Assembly (NCBI RefSeq): GCF_000173075.1
Contig: NZ_ABVL01000004.1
Location: 310,001-374,000, forward strand
From: Chthoniobacter flavus Ellin428
GTDB taxonomy: Bacteria; Verrucomicrobiota; Verrucomicrobiia; Chthoniobacterales; Chthoniobacteraceae
Length of the DNA stretch: 64,000 bases
Reading direction: 5' to 3'
A program made the position numbers and the translations under genes. Below the pieces are notes generated by a model. That model did not search any database, was not told where the DNA came from, and saw only the letters and a program-made list of their open reading frames with translations. Below, piece after piece: positions 19,024 through 28,081 of the stretch (positions within the stretch are counted from its first letter, which is position 1; each line of letters begins with the position of its first letter).

Positions 19024-20293
19024 ATGCGCACCCTCCGCCACAACAGTCCCGGCTTCAAATCGTCCCTCAATTCGCTGAAACGCAGCGCCGAGGCGCATCC
19101 CCAGGTCCGCAAGACCGTGCAGGACGTCCTCGAGGCGATCCGGACGGAAGGGGATTCCGCGCTCCTGGAATTCACCGAACGTTTCGGCGGCCCGCGTCTG
19201 ACGGCCAAACAATTGCGCGTGACCGGCAAGCCAAAGGTCGATGCCGAGACGAAGGAAGCCGTCGCCACGGCGCACGCCAACGTGCTCGCCTTCGCCCGCA
19301 AGAGCTTGCGTGAAAACTGGACGATGAAGAACGCGCAAGGTGGCCTCGTGGGCGAGCGCTTCGATCCCTTTAAGCGCGTCGGAATTTATGTCCCGGGCGG
19401 CACCGCACCCCTCGTCTCCACCGCGGTCATGACCGTGACCCCTCGCCGCTGCCGCCGGCGTGCCGGAGATCGTGGTCACCACGCCGTCCGATGGGGAAGG
19501 CAAGGTGAATGAAGCGCTGCACTTTGCGCTCGAGCACTGCGGCGCCACGGAGATTTATCGCGTGGGCGGCGCGCAGGCCATTGGCGTCCTCGCCCATGGC
19601 ACCGAGACGGTCAAGCCGGTGCAGAAAATCTTCGGTCCTGGTAACGCCTACGTCGTCGAGGCCAAGCGCCAGGTCTTCGGCCACGTCGCCATCGATCTCC
19701 TTCCCGGGCCGAGCGAGATCCTCGTTCTCGCCGATGCCAGCGCCGAAGCCGCGTGGGTCGCCGCCGATCTCCTCGCGCAAGCCGAGCACGGCAAAGGCAG
19801 CTCGATCCTCTTCGTCACGAATTCGTCCAAGCTCCTCAAGGACGTGGAAAAGAAAATCGAACAGCAGCTCCAGACGCTGAGCCGGCAGGAGCACCTCGCC
19901 GGAGTGCTGGAAAACGGTTGCACGCTCATCCTCGTCAAGTCGCTGCAGGATGGCATCGAGATCGCGAATGATTTTGCACCCGAGCACATCGCAATCATCG
20001 CCAAGGACGAGGACAAAATCGCCGCGCGGATTCACACTGCGGGTGCCATCTTCCTCGGCGGTTACTCGCCCGTGGCCGCGGGCGATTTCCTCGCCGGTCC
20101 GAGCCATACGCTGCCCACCGGCGGCGCGGGCAAGGCGTTCCCCGGCCTCACCGTCGATATGTTCCAGCGCCGCACCAGCCTGGTGAATTTCGACGCGAAG
20201 TCGCTCAAGAAATCGCTCCAGACCATCGCCAAATTCAGCGAGATCGAAGGCCTCGATGCTCACGGCCGTTCGGCCGCGATCCGCTTCGAGTAA
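19024..20293 (+). pseudogene. hisD: Histidinol dehydrogenase, interrupted by a one-base frameshift
   Basis: Two frames (19024 to ~19440 and ~19442 to 20293) give a complete ~422-residue HisD, which catalyses the last two oxidations of histidine synthesis (histidinol to histidine, NAD+). Diagnostic residues are intact: GGTAPLVSTA, zinc ligands in AQAEHGKG and AAGDFLAGPSH, the catalytic Glu-His of NDFAPEH, and LDAHGRSAAIR. Total length is 3n+1. Removing one C from GACCCCTCG (19438-19443) restores VT-LAAAAGVPEIV. The enzyme is otherwise unworn, so an assembly error or very recent mutation is likely. No other his gene adjoins. Confidence 0.9.
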
Positions 20294-20316
20294 GAATTCG
20301 TTTCATCGATCTTCGG

Positions 20317-20694
20317 ATGCACAAGGCGATCCTGCCTCTCATCGCCCTGCTTTGCTGCCTGGCGGGATGCGTGACGGAGTCAAGTTCCTCGGCGCCGGAG
20401 GCGTGGCATGTTGATTTGCGCTACGCCTTCGATCACGAGCGCGTGGTGGTGTCGGCCAATGGCCGGCAGGTCTTCTCCGGTAGCGTCACGACCAATGACG
20501 GCACCGGCCTCGCGAAAGGCATCTCGATTCGCAATCAATGGGACCTCCTTCATCTTCGGATTGAGGTCCCGTCGACCGGCATCGTGCTCGAGAGAACCCT
20601 CGATGCGCGGCAGGGGCGGTTTGTCGGCGTCACCAAGCAATTCGACGGAGAGCTTTCCATGGATCAGCAGACGACGGATTTCTCGCGCAATTGA
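20317..20694 (+). CDS. Small lipoprotein, unknown function
   Basis: 125 residues with a lipoprotein leader (LALLCCLAGC-V-type; lipobox LAGC at ~15-18). The mature part is predicted beta-rich (WHVDLRYAFDHERVVVSANGRQVFSG). No family recognised. It begins 23 bp after hisD and precedes another lipoprotein on the same strand. Confidence 0.65.
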   Translation: MHKAILPLIALLCCLAGCVTESSSSAPEAWHVDLRYAFDHERVVVSANGRQVFSGSVTTNDGTGLAKGISIRNQWDLLHLRIEVPSTGIVLERTLDARQGRFVGVTKQFDGELSMDQQTTDFSRN

Positions 20695-20787
20695 GCGCGG
20701 TGCGGTGCGGTGAGCGAGCGTTGATCCTATCGGAAAAAGTGTGCTCCGGCGGCATTTCGTGTATGCAGCTCCGCGGAATCCCCGAAC

Positions 20788-21444
20788 ATGAACTTCCCGT
20801 CTCTCCTTCGGTATGTCGTCATCATTGCGCTCCTTTGCGGATGCGATGTCCGCAGTCTCCATCCCAGCCTTCAGGGCGACGGCATTGGCAAAACGGATTA
20901 TCGGCAGATTTCGAACTTTACCGAGGTGGAGATCGATGGCGCCTACCAGGTGCAATGGGCGAGCGGCCCGGCCTCGCTGACCATCACCGGCGACGAGAAT
21001 CTTCTTCCGAACATCAAGAGCGAGGTGATGGGCAGTACCTTGAAGATTCGTTCGGAGAGTTCGTTCCAGTCGAGGCATGGCATCAAAATCGCGCTCCACA
21101 GCAGCGCGCTCGTCCGCGTTCAACTCCACGGCGCAGTGAACCTCACAGCCCAGCGAATCTCCGCGACCAACTTCGCTGTCGTGTCGGAAGGCGCATCCAC
21201 CGTCCAGGTCGATGGCAACGTGACGAACCTCATCGTGGAGTTCAACGGCGCCAGCCGCTTCAACGCTCCTGCTTTGAATTCCAAATCGGCCGACATCACC
21301 CTCACCGGAGCCTCGAACGCCGACATCGCGGTCAAGGATACGTTAAAAGCCACCATCTCCGGCGCCGCCACGCTCACCTATTCGGGCCTGCCAACGACTG
21401 TGGAAAAGCAAACCAGCGGCGTCAGCAGTATCCACCATAAATAG
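20788..21444 (+). CDS. GIN-domain (DUF2807) lipoprotein
   Basis: 218 residues with a lipoprotein leader (lipobox LCGC, mature end CDVRS). The remainder is a single right-handed beta-solenoid-like domain with the head-GIN pattern: ISNFTEVEIDGAYQVQW, LTITGDENLLPNIKSEV, then repeating strands ending in GAS (SGAATLTYSG). DUF2807 proteins are exported and of unknown role, presumed adhesive or structural. Upstream gap is 93 bp. Confidence 0.8.
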   Translation: MNFPSLLRYVVIIALLCGCDVRSLHPSLQGDGIGKTDYRQISNFTEVEIDGAYQVQWASGPASLTITGDENLLPNIKSEVMGSTLKIRSESSFQSRHGIKIALHSSALVRVQLHGAVNLTAQRISATNFAVVSEGASTVQVDGNVTNLIVEFNGASRFNAPALNSKSADITLTGASNADIAVKDTLKATISGAATLTYSGLPTTVEKQTSGVSSIHHK

Positions 21445-21452
21445 ACAGACGC

Positions 21453-21554
21453 TTTCTCTTTCACGGCCATCAGCATGTGAACTTCGAGAGCACCGTCGGC
21501 GGCACGCGAGTGATCGGGACCTATGGGCACCGCTTCTTCGTCATCCCCGATTAA
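21453..21554 (+). pseudogene. Remnant C-terminus of a metallophosphoesterase
   Basis: The frame from 21453 reads FLFHGHQHVNFE..., ending GTYGHRFFVIPD and TAA 21552-21554. GHQH looks like the last metal-binding motif (GHxH) of calcineurin-like phosphoesterases, and the ending is typical of such proteins. No start or upstream domain precedes it; the GIN gene stops just before. It is read as debris of a deleted gene. Confidence 0.45.
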
Positions 21555-21700
21555 CCTGTTGCGTCGAGTTGCGAGCACCCTGGCCAGGCATGGAGCCGCG
21601 CGAGGTTTCCCCGTGCAGTCCGCGAAAATCCCCATACGCTGAATGATTGCCGGAAGACCGGGAAGGCATTACCTTCCCGCCCGGTTAATTGCCCCACAAG

Positions 21701-24565
21701 ATGCCGCAATCGGAGAAATTTGAGCATTACGAGCTCCTGAAAAACCAGGACGGTTCTTTCGCGGAATTGGGCCATGGAGCCATGGGGGTGACGTACAAGG
21801 CCTTCGATACCAGCCTGCGTTGCACTGTCGCCTTGAAGGTCATCAGCGCGGCGCATCTCGATGATCCGACGGCGCACGAACGTTTCCTGCGCGAGGCGCG
21901 CGGCGCGGCGCAGTTACGGCACCGCAATGTGGCCTCGGTGTTTCATCTCGGAACCTCCGGCGACTCCTTTTTCTACGCGATGGAATTCATCGAGGGCGAA
22001 ACAGTGGATGCACGGGTAAAGCGGGAAGGACCGCTCCCGGCATTAGTCGCGCTCGATATCGCCAGCCAGGTGGCCGCAGCCCTCATCGCGGCGGCAAAGC
22101 AGGGACTCATTCATCGCGACATCAAGCCCTCGAATATCATGTTGGTGCTCGAGGATGACGGCGAGTTGATCGCCAAGGTCATCGACTTCGGCCTCGTGAA
22201 AAGTGCGCTCGTCAGCTCCTCAGCCGGCGCGCTCACCTCCAGCGGCTTCGTCGGCACACCGTACTTTGCCAGTCCCGAGCAGCTCGACCAGCGCTCGGAG
22301 GATATCCGGTCGGACATCTATTCCCTCGGCGTTACGCTTTGGTTCATGCTCACGGGCAAGCCGACGTTCATGGGTTCCGTGGCCAGCGTCATCGCCCAGC
22401 ATCTCGACAAGCCGCCGGCTTTCGAAACGCTTGCCGTGCTGCCGACTCCGGCGGTGAATGTCCTGCGCAAGATGCTGGAGAAAGACGTGGACGCGCGCAT
22501 CCAGTCGCCGCAGGAACTGCGGGCGGAGCTCAAGCGCGCGATCGAAATCATGCAGGATGTCGGGCGTGCGCCCGAGCAACAGCCGGCGACGATGACCTTC
22601 GACGAGGCGTCGAAGACTCTCGGCCTGACCACGCCCCCCGCAGCACAGCCACAGCCGCATGCGGGATCGGTCTTGAGCTCGCGGTATCAATTGATCGACG
22701 ACCTCGACCCCGCACATCCCGGCCGCAATTTCCACGCGGAGGACATCACGCAAAAACGGCGCGTGCGGGTAAAGATCGTCCAATGCCAGGCCGCGGCGTT
22801 TTCCGCGATGCGTGAGCAGGCCGCACAGGTGGAAGGTACGGTGCATCCCAATTTCATTTCTGTGCTCGCCGTCGAGCGCACCGGTTCGCTGGGCTATGTC
22901 GTCTCGGAATGGCTCGAGGGCTTTTCCTTGTGCGACCTGTTGCGCGCGCGGCGCGAACTGACCCTCCGGGAAACGCTCTCGCTGCTCAGCCAGATCGCGC
23001 CGGCGGTCGATGCGGCTCGGGACCTCGGCGTCCGCCTTGCGCTGGAGTTGCGCGATGTGCTGATTCATTTTCCCGAAGGCTTCGAGGAGCCCAACGAACA
23101 GGTGATCCTGCGCTGCCCGATCGCCGAGTGGCCGGTCTTCGTCGTGAAGCTCGATCCCCTCGGCGGGCTCGACGAAATCGACGAACTCAATGGCAGCGCC
23201 GAGCGCACCATGATCGGTGCACGTGATTCGATGCGCCCGATGGCGATCGCTCAACTGGCCTCCATTGCCTATGAATTGCTCGGCGGCAAGCCGGGCGCCT
23301 CGGGCCCACTGGCCAATGTCTCCGAGGAGGGTAATCTGGTTTTGCGTGCCGCCTTGAGCCGGTACGATCACTTTACCTCGGCGCACGATTTCGTCTCGCA
23401 GATCAGCGCGACGACGGACCACACGATGCGCGCGACGCAACCCATGGCGCCGCTGGATCCGGCGAGCGCCGCGGCCGCGGTGCCGGTCCCACGTTCGGCC
23501 CCGCCGGTGGAAAAAACTTTGCCGCCCGTTCCGGCTCGTTCCGGCCCGCCCTCGAGCCGCGTCAAGCCCCCGGTCCGCCTCAGCGAGGCCGATACCGCCC
23601 GCCCGCGTCCGTCGACAAACTATTGGCCGGTGATCGGCGGTGTCGGTGGGTTGGTTGCCGTGCTGGTGGGCGGCGCGTTCTTTTTCTCCAACGGTAAAAA
23701 TGCATCGCAGAACCCTTCAGCGACGCCAGCATTGACGCCGACGAACAGTCCGGCGGCCATCGCGCCGCGCCAGCCGCCGCAGCCGGGTCGCCCTTGGAAA
23801 AACGGTCTCGGCATGACTTACGTGCCGCTTGGTCCCATCTGGTTCGCCGCGACCGAGACCCGCGTGCGCGACTTTGCGGCCTTCGTCCAGGAGACGAATT
23901 ATGATGCTGTCGGCGGCATGGATTCGCTCCAAAAGGATGGCTACAAAGATCACGGTCATAGCTGGAAGGATCCTGGCTTCAAGCAATCGCCCGAGCATCC
24001 GGTCGTTGGCATCTCGCGTGAGGACGCGAACTTTTTCTGCAAGTGGCTCACTGACAAAGAGCGCTCGGCTGGCGCCCTCACCGCGGCGCAATTCTATCGT
24101 CTGCCCACCGATCGTGAATGGAGCGAGGCGGTCGGGTTGCCTGCTGAGACGGGAGCGACGCCCGAGGAGCGCAGCGGCAGGATCAAGAACCTCTATCCGT
24201 GGGGCCACATGTTTCCGCCGCCGGAAGATGCCGGCAACTACGCAGGCTCCGAGTCGACGGCCGGAGCGCCGTCGAAGTGGCCGGTCATTCCAAACTATCA
24301 CGATCCATTTCCGCGGACCGGGCCGGTGCCCGTGTCGGCGGCCAATGAGCGCGGCATCTACGACCTGGGCGGCAACGTCTGGCAATGGTGCGGAGATTCC
24401 TTCGGGAAGAGCAATCCGCGCTGGGGCGTATTGCGCGGCGGTTCTTGGTCTACTTCGCGCCCCGAAGAAATGCTCTCATCGTATCGCAAGGATCTGGACC
24501 CAACCTTCCGGGAGGATAATGTCGGCTTCCGCTGCGTGATTGCGACCGACGCTGGTATTCGCTGA
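21701..24565 (+). CDS. Ser/Thr kinase - pseudokinase - TM - formylglycine-generating-enzyme-like protein
   Basis: 954 residues from ATG 21701. Kinase domain (~10-285): Gly loop LGHGAMGVTY at 23-32, Lys46 in VALKV, HRDIKPSN at 138-145, DFG at 162-164. A second domain (~325-575) follows the kinase pattern (SRYQLIDDL, HPNFISVLAVE, YVVSEWLEGFSLCDLL) but lacks HRD and DFG, so it appears to be a pseudokinase. A Pro-rich linker and one membrane helix (~640-662, YWPVIGGVGGLVAVLVGG) lead to a sulfatase-modifying-factor-like domain (~690-954: ETRVRDFAAFV, HPVVGISREDANFFCKWLT, LPTDREWSEA, GGNVWQWCGD, RGGSWST, GFRC). The kinase is cytoplasmic and the FGE-like part probably periplasmic. It forms an operon with the haem protein 3 bp downstream. 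Confidence 0.9.
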   Translation: MPQSEKFEHYELLKNQDGSFAELGHGAMGVTYKAFDTSLRCTVALKVISAAHLDDPTAHERFLREARGAAQLRHRNVASVFHLGTSGDSFFYAMEFIEGETVDARVKREGPLPALVALDIASQVAAALIAAAKQGLIHRDIKPSNIMLVLEDDGELIAKVIDFGLVKSALVSSSAGALTSSGFVGTPYFASPEQLDQRSEDIRSDIYSLGVTLWFMLTGKPTFMGSVASVIAQHLDKPPAFETLAVLPTPAVNVLRKMLEKDVDARIQSPQELRAELKRAIEIMQDVGRAPEQQPATMTFDEASKTLGLTTPPAAQPQPHAGSVLSSRYQLIDDLDPAHPGRNFHAEDITQKRRVRVKIVQCQAAAFSAMREQAAQVEGTVHPNFISVLAVERTGSLGYVVSEWLEGFSLCDLLRARRELTLRETLSLLSQIAPAVDAARDLGVRLALELRDVLIHFPEGFEEPNEQVILRCPIAEWPVFVVKLDPLGGLDEIDELNGSAERTMIGARDSMRPMAIAQLASIAYELLGGKPGASGPLANVSEEGNLVLRAALSRYDHFTSAHDFVSQISATTDHTMRATQPMAPLDPASAAAAVPVPRSAPPVEKTLPPVPARSGPPSSRVKPPVRLSEADTARPRPSTNYWPVIGGVGGLVAVLVGGAFFFSNGKNASQNPSATPALTPTNSPAAIAPRQPPQPGRPWKNGLGMTYVPLGPIWFAATETRVRDFAAFVQETNYDAVGGMDSLQKDGYKDHGHSWKDPGFKQSPEHPVVGISREDANFFCKWLTDKERSAGALTAAQFYRLPTDREWSEAVGLPAETGATPEERSGRIKNLYPWGHMFPPPEDAGNYAGSESTAGAPSKWPVIPNYHDPFPRTGPVPVSAANERGIYDLGGNVWQWCGDSFGKSNPRWGVLRGGSWSTSRPEEMLSSYRKDLDPTFREDNVGFRCVIATDAGIR

Positions 24566-24568
24566 GTT

Positions 24569-25480
24569 ATGAAATTGCTGAAATTCAACTTTGTCTTTCT
24601 TCCGCTCCTCGCCCTCGTGCTCGGCGGTGTGGCCTATGTCTCGCGGGACCTCATTGAGGCCAACGCCCGCGCTCAGGTGCTGGAAGTCGCGCGGCTCATC
24701 ATGGCCACGGCGAATTCGAGCCGCCTCTACACCACGAAGCAGGTCGCGCCGCTGCTCGGCCACAAAAACTTCAAGCTGCAGACGGCGATCAGCGAATTCC
24801 AAAAGACGCTGAACGATCTGCCCCGGGAAGTGGATGCGAGCATCCCCAAGGACGTGCATTACAACAGCGCGAAGAAGGCATACCTGCTCGGCCAGCAAAA
24901 GGTGCTCGATGCGCAGAAGGAACTCGTGGATTCGGTGAAGAACAAACCCGAGGATTTGCTCGATGAGGAGTTTCACCCGGAATCCGTGCCAGCCTTCGCG
25001 GCCACGACGATCTTTCACAATCTGCCCGAAGATCCGTATCGAAATTATTCCTATAAGGAAGCCACGCTCAACCCGACGAACCCGGAGCACCGTTGCACCG
25101 ACTGGGAAGCGGACATCGTGAATAACTTTCGGAAGAATCGCGATCAACCGGAGTATCGCGGCTCGCGCGCCACGGCCGATGGCGCGGCGCTCATTCTCGC
25201 CCGGCCGTTGAAGGTTGGCAATGTGAGCTGTCTCACCTGCCACAGCACGCCGGACAAGGCCCCGCCCGAGATGCTCAAGGTCTATGGCTCGGCCAACGGC
25301 TTCGGCTGGAAGCTGGATGACATCATCGGCGCGCAAGTGGTGACCGTGCCGCTGTCCGTGGCGGTGAAGGATGCCGACCGGACGTGGAATCAGCTCACCA
25401 ACTGGCTGGGCTTCGCGTTCCTCGGGATTGCCATCGTCGGTAACGTTGCCATGGCCTTCGTTTTCTGGCGCCGGGGCTGA
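24569..25480 (+). CDS. DUF3365 (Tll0287-like) c-type haem membrane protein
   Basis: 303 residues starting 3 bp after the kinase gene. N-terminal hydrophobic anchor (~5-25), a DUF3365 sensory domain with one haem site VSCLTCHSTP (CxxCH) near residue 225, followed by GWKLDDIIGAQVVTVPL, and a C-terminal membrane helix (~280-300, WLGFAFLGIAIVGNVAMAFVFW). Tll0287-type domains resemble PAS/CACHE sensors and are proposed redox or gas sensors. The tight pairing suggests it supplies a haem-based input to the kinase (inference). Confidence 0.88.
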   Translation: MKLLKFNFVFLPLLALVLGGVAYVSRDLIEANARAQVLEVARLIMATANSSRLYTTKQVAPLLGHKNFKLQTAISEFQKTLNDLPREVDASIPKDVHYNSAKKAYLLGQQKVLDAQKELVDSVKNKPEDLLDEEFHPESVPAFAATTIFHNLPEDPYRNYSYKEATLNPTNPEHRCTDWEADIVNNFRKNRDQPEYRGSRATADGAALILARPLKVGNVSCLTCHSTPDKAPPEMLKVYGSANGFGWKLDDIIGAQVVTVPLSVAVKDADRTWNQLTNWLGFAFLGIAIVGNVAMAFVFWRRG

Positions 25481-25495
25481 GGGCTTTTTATCGCT

Positions 25496-26227
25496 TTACT
25501 CCGCCACGCCGATGATCGGTCCCAAATCCATGTGGAAGTCGTGTCGGTTGAGCGTTTTCGAGTAGAGGCTCGAGATCGTGCCGTCGAGAAAGAGGGCATT
25601 CGGGCAGTGCAATTGGTCGCGGAAGAGCGTGGCAAATTCGTAGAAGTTCACCGGCACCTCGCTGATCACGAAAATTGCCGTGTCCGGCGAAGGCACACCG
25701 ACGCCATTGCGGATGAGGCGCGATTCGGACTCGGCGCGAATGGCGGGATGCAGCTTCCCGGAGTGCACCAGCAGTGGGCCGGATTGCGTGGCGAGGATCA
25801 CCCGGCCGCCGAGCTTGGGATATTCCGAGGATTCGACCACGTGCGCGCCACTTTCGGTGAGAGCGAAAACGCCATTGGGCTTGAGGAAGAAGTTGCCGTT
25901 GCCATTGGCGGTATTGAGCGGCACGAGTTCCCGCCCGCCGGAGACAAAAAGACCGACGGCGGAAAAGTCCGGATGATACATGCCGGCATTCATCGCGAAG
26001 ACGAGTGTCCGATGCTGCGGCTCGAGCCATGCGAGGAGGTGATCGAAACGTTTGAAGGGCTCGCCGTGCTCGTCACGATGAAAGAGATCGAGATGCTCCT
26101 TGCGCACATCGACGCGGCAGACAGTGAAGGTCTTGCCGGCGAATTCGACGGTGCTGAATTCCACCGCCTCTGCGCGATGAACAGCGGTAGCGATGGCCAG
26201 GATCGCTATTGCCCACCAGACCTTCAT
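25496..26227 (-). CDS. Secreted phosphodiester glycosidase-family (DUF2233/NAGPA-like) protein
   Basis: 243 residues with a signal peptide (~1-21, ending VHRAEA). Family text is visible: LVFAMNAGMYHPDFSAVGLFVSGG, NGNGNFFLKPNGVFAL, TQSGPLLVHSGKLHP, and ALFLDGTISSLYS near the end. The domain is related to the enzyme that uncovers mannose-6-phosphate and to bacterial YigE; the bacterial substrate is unknown. It is last in a minus-strand series (10 bp after the previous gene). The convergent DUF3365 gene ends 15 bp away. Confidence 0.85.
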   Translation of the reverse strand: MKVWWAIAILAIATAVHRAEAVEFSTVEFAGKTFTVCRVDVRKEHLDLFHRDEHGEPFKRFDHLLAWLEPQHRTLVFAMNAGMYHPDFSAVGLFVSGGRELVPLNTANGNGNFFLKPNGVFALTESGAHVVESSEYPKLGGRVILATQSGPLLVHSGKLHPAIRAESESRLIRNGVGVPSPDTAIFVISEVPVNFYEFATLFRDQLHCPNALFLDGTISSLYSKTLNRHDFHMDLGPIIGVAE

Positions 26228-26237
26228 CCAGCCGAGC

Positions 26238-26603
26238 CTAGGCAGACTTTTGTTGCCCCCCAGTGGACGCCTGCCAGACGGAGGCGATTTCCTGCGGCGT
26301 CAGCACTCCGCAAAAGGGGCTGCAGCGCCGAAGTTCACGGCTCTCGATGGTATCGGAAACCAGGAAATCGGCGATCTCCTCCGGGTTCCAGGCCATGAGG
26401 ATGAGTTTCCAGCGCCGGAGCATGATTTTCATTTCCGGAGTCGCGGTGCGTTTCCAAATCCGCAGGTTATAGAGCGGGATGCCGAGCAAAGCGGAATCCT
26501 CGCGCAATTTCGCCGCGATCAGGACATGCAGCTCCCGCGACAGGATATCGATCCAGTCGGCTTCTCGATGATGAGCGAAGTCGATGAGCTTCTGCGAAAT
26601 CAC
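26238..26603 (-). CDS. Small hypothetical protein
   Basis: 121 residues, no signal peptide. Notable text is WKRTATPEMKIMLRRWKLILMAWNPEEIADFL followed by a Cys-containing C-terminus (RELRRCSPFCGVLTPQEI). Predicted mostly helical. Located between alkB (54 bp upstream) and the phosphodiester glycosidase-like gene (10 bp downstream), probably in the same transcript. No family recognised. Confidence 0.6.
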   Translation of the reverse strand: MISQKLIDFAHHREADWIDILSRELHVLIAAKLREDSALLGIPLYNLRIWKRTATPEMKIMLRRWKLILMAWNPEEIADFLVSDTIESRELRRCSPFCGVLTPQEIASVWQASTGGQQKSA

Positions 26604-26657
26604 ACGTAAAGCGTCTCACGGAACCGGGAATTTGCCAAGTCGCGCGATGAGGACCAC

Positions 26658-27299
26658 TTACAGACAGGTGATGGTGCGAAAAGTAAGATTGATGCGTGGG
26701 GCGGTGACTTTCTTCGATTTCGGGAGGCTGTGCAGCCAGTGGGTCTGGGTTGTGCCCCGCATGACGAGCAATGCGCCGTGTTCCAGCGTGACCGAGGTCG
26801 TCGCGGAGGTGCGCTTGTGCTTGAAGGAAAACTTGCGTTCGGCGCCGAGGGAGAGCGAGGCAATGGCGGCGTCGCGTGCCAGTTCCTTTTCGTCGTCGCT
26901 GTGCCACGACATGCCTTCGCTGCCATCGTGGTAAAGATTGAGCAGGCAGGAATTGTAAATCGCGCCGCTGGTTTGCTCGATCAATTGCTTGAGCGCGCGC
27001 AATTCGGCATTCCACGGGAGCGCGTGCCGGGTCGTACCGGAATAGGTGTAGCCATACGCGGAGTCGCCGAACCACGCGACTTTTCGTGCGGTCTCGATGC
27101 GTTTGCCGAAGATCACAACCTCATCGCTTTTCCACGGGACGTCGGCGAGCAGCGCGGCGAAGTAACGATCGGCGTCTTTCACGCTCAGGATCGGTCCGTA
27201 ATAATTGACGATGCCGTCGCCGGGCAGGAGGTTGGCGGTTGGATCGGGACCGAAGAGCTCGCTACCTGGAGGCGCGTCGGTATCAGGAAAGGGCGTCAT
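26658..27299 (-). CDS. alkB: AlkB-family DNA dealkylating dioxygenase
   Basis: 213 residues. AlkB proteins are Fe(II)/2-oxoglutarate dioxygenases that remove alkyl groups from DNA bases. The iron-binding HxD is in GMSWHSDDEKEL; the distal His is in THWLHSLPKSKK; the 2-oxoglutarate-binding Arg segment is PRINLTFR. Also visible are YGPILSVKDAD and AYGYTYSGTTRHALPW. The layout is closest to AlkB2-like proteins. Its start overlaps the end of the upstream DUF2086 dioxygenase by 17 bp, so the two are coupled. Confidence 0.9.
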   Translation of the reverse strand: MTPFPDTDAPPGSELFGPDPTANLLPGDGIVNYYGPILSVKDADRYFAALLADVPWKSDEVVIFGKRIETARKVAWFGDSAYGYTYSGTTRHALPWNAELRALKQLIEQTSGAIYNSCLLNLYHDGSEGMSWHSDDEKELARDAAIASLSLGAERKFSFKHKRTSATTSVTLEHGALLVMRGTTQTHWLHSLPKSKKVTAPRINLTFRTITCL

Positions 27300-28020
27300 G
27301 GAAGATGATGCCGAGGGTGTGGCGCTGGCCGGTGTGCACTTCGCTCACGCCATGCCGCATGCCGGCGCGATAAAATCCGCGCGTGCCTTTCACCGGCCGG
27401 AAATTCGTCGTGAAGAGCAGCATGTCGCCGCCGCGTGGACGGAGCACCATGGCCTTCGATTGCGCGCGCGGCGTTTGCTGAATGAGGACAAATTCGCCTC
27501 CGGTGTAATCCGCGTCCGGCTCGTTGAGAAAGAGCACCAACTGGATCGGGAAGAAGATATCGCCATACAAATCCTGGTGCATGGTGTTGTGCCCGCCTTC
27601 GCCGTAGCGAAGGATCAGCACGGTGGGCTTGTCCTGTCCGGCTTGGTGACACAATGCCTGCAATTCCGCGAGCGCAGCGGGAAAGCGCCGTTCCAGCCCC
27701 AGCCATTCCATCCATTGATTCGCGATCGGCGCGAGGTGCGGATAGAGCGTCTCGCGAATGGTCTGCAGGATCTCCGGCAGCGGATAGGTGAAGTATTTGT
27801 ATTCGCCGAGCCCGAAGCGGTAACGCTCCATGGTGATGGTCTTGCGATAAAGCTGCGGGTCGTCGTAGGCGGCGATCAATTGCCGGCAGGCCTCGGCGGT
27901 GAGCACGCCGGGGATATGGGCGTGACCCTTGGCGTGCATGTCTTCGGTGACACGCGGCCAATCGATTTGCGAGAGGGTCTGATGGATGATTGTCATGCCG
28001 TCGTAGGGATGCGGATTCAT
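27283..28020 (-). CDS. DUF2086-type 2OG-Fe(II) dioxygenase
   Basis: 245 residues. The 2-oxoglutarate oxygenase core is clear: LRYGEGGHNTMHQDLYGDIFFPIQL (HxD), YTGGEFVLIQQTPRAQSK, GDMLLFTTNFRPVKGTRGFYRAGMRHGVS (distal His), and QRHTLGIIFHDA (2OG-binding Arg). DUF2086 proteins often accompany Ada/AlkB-type repair genes, and here the gene overlaps alkB by 17 bp. Likely a nucleic-acid-repair-associated oxygenase; the substrate is unproven. An internal ATG at residue 9 (MTIIHQTL) is an alternative start. Confidence 0.85.
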   Translation of the reverse strand: MNPHPYDGMTIIHQTLSQIDWPRVTEDMHAKGHAHIPGVLTAEACRQLIAAYDDPQLYRKTITMERYRFGLGEYKYFTYPLPEILQTIRETLYPHLAPIANQWMEWLGLERRFPAALAELQALCHQAGQDKPTVLILRYGEGGHNTMHQDLYGDIFFPIQLVLFLNEPDADYTGGEFVLIQQTPRAQSKAMVLRPRGGDMLLFTTNFRPVKGTRGFYRAGMRHGVSEVHTGQRHTLGIIFHDALS

Positions 28021-28081
28021 CCTACATACGAACTGAGGTGCCTGCTATCGCGCCTTTCGGTCGACCCGCTACAGAGCTGCC

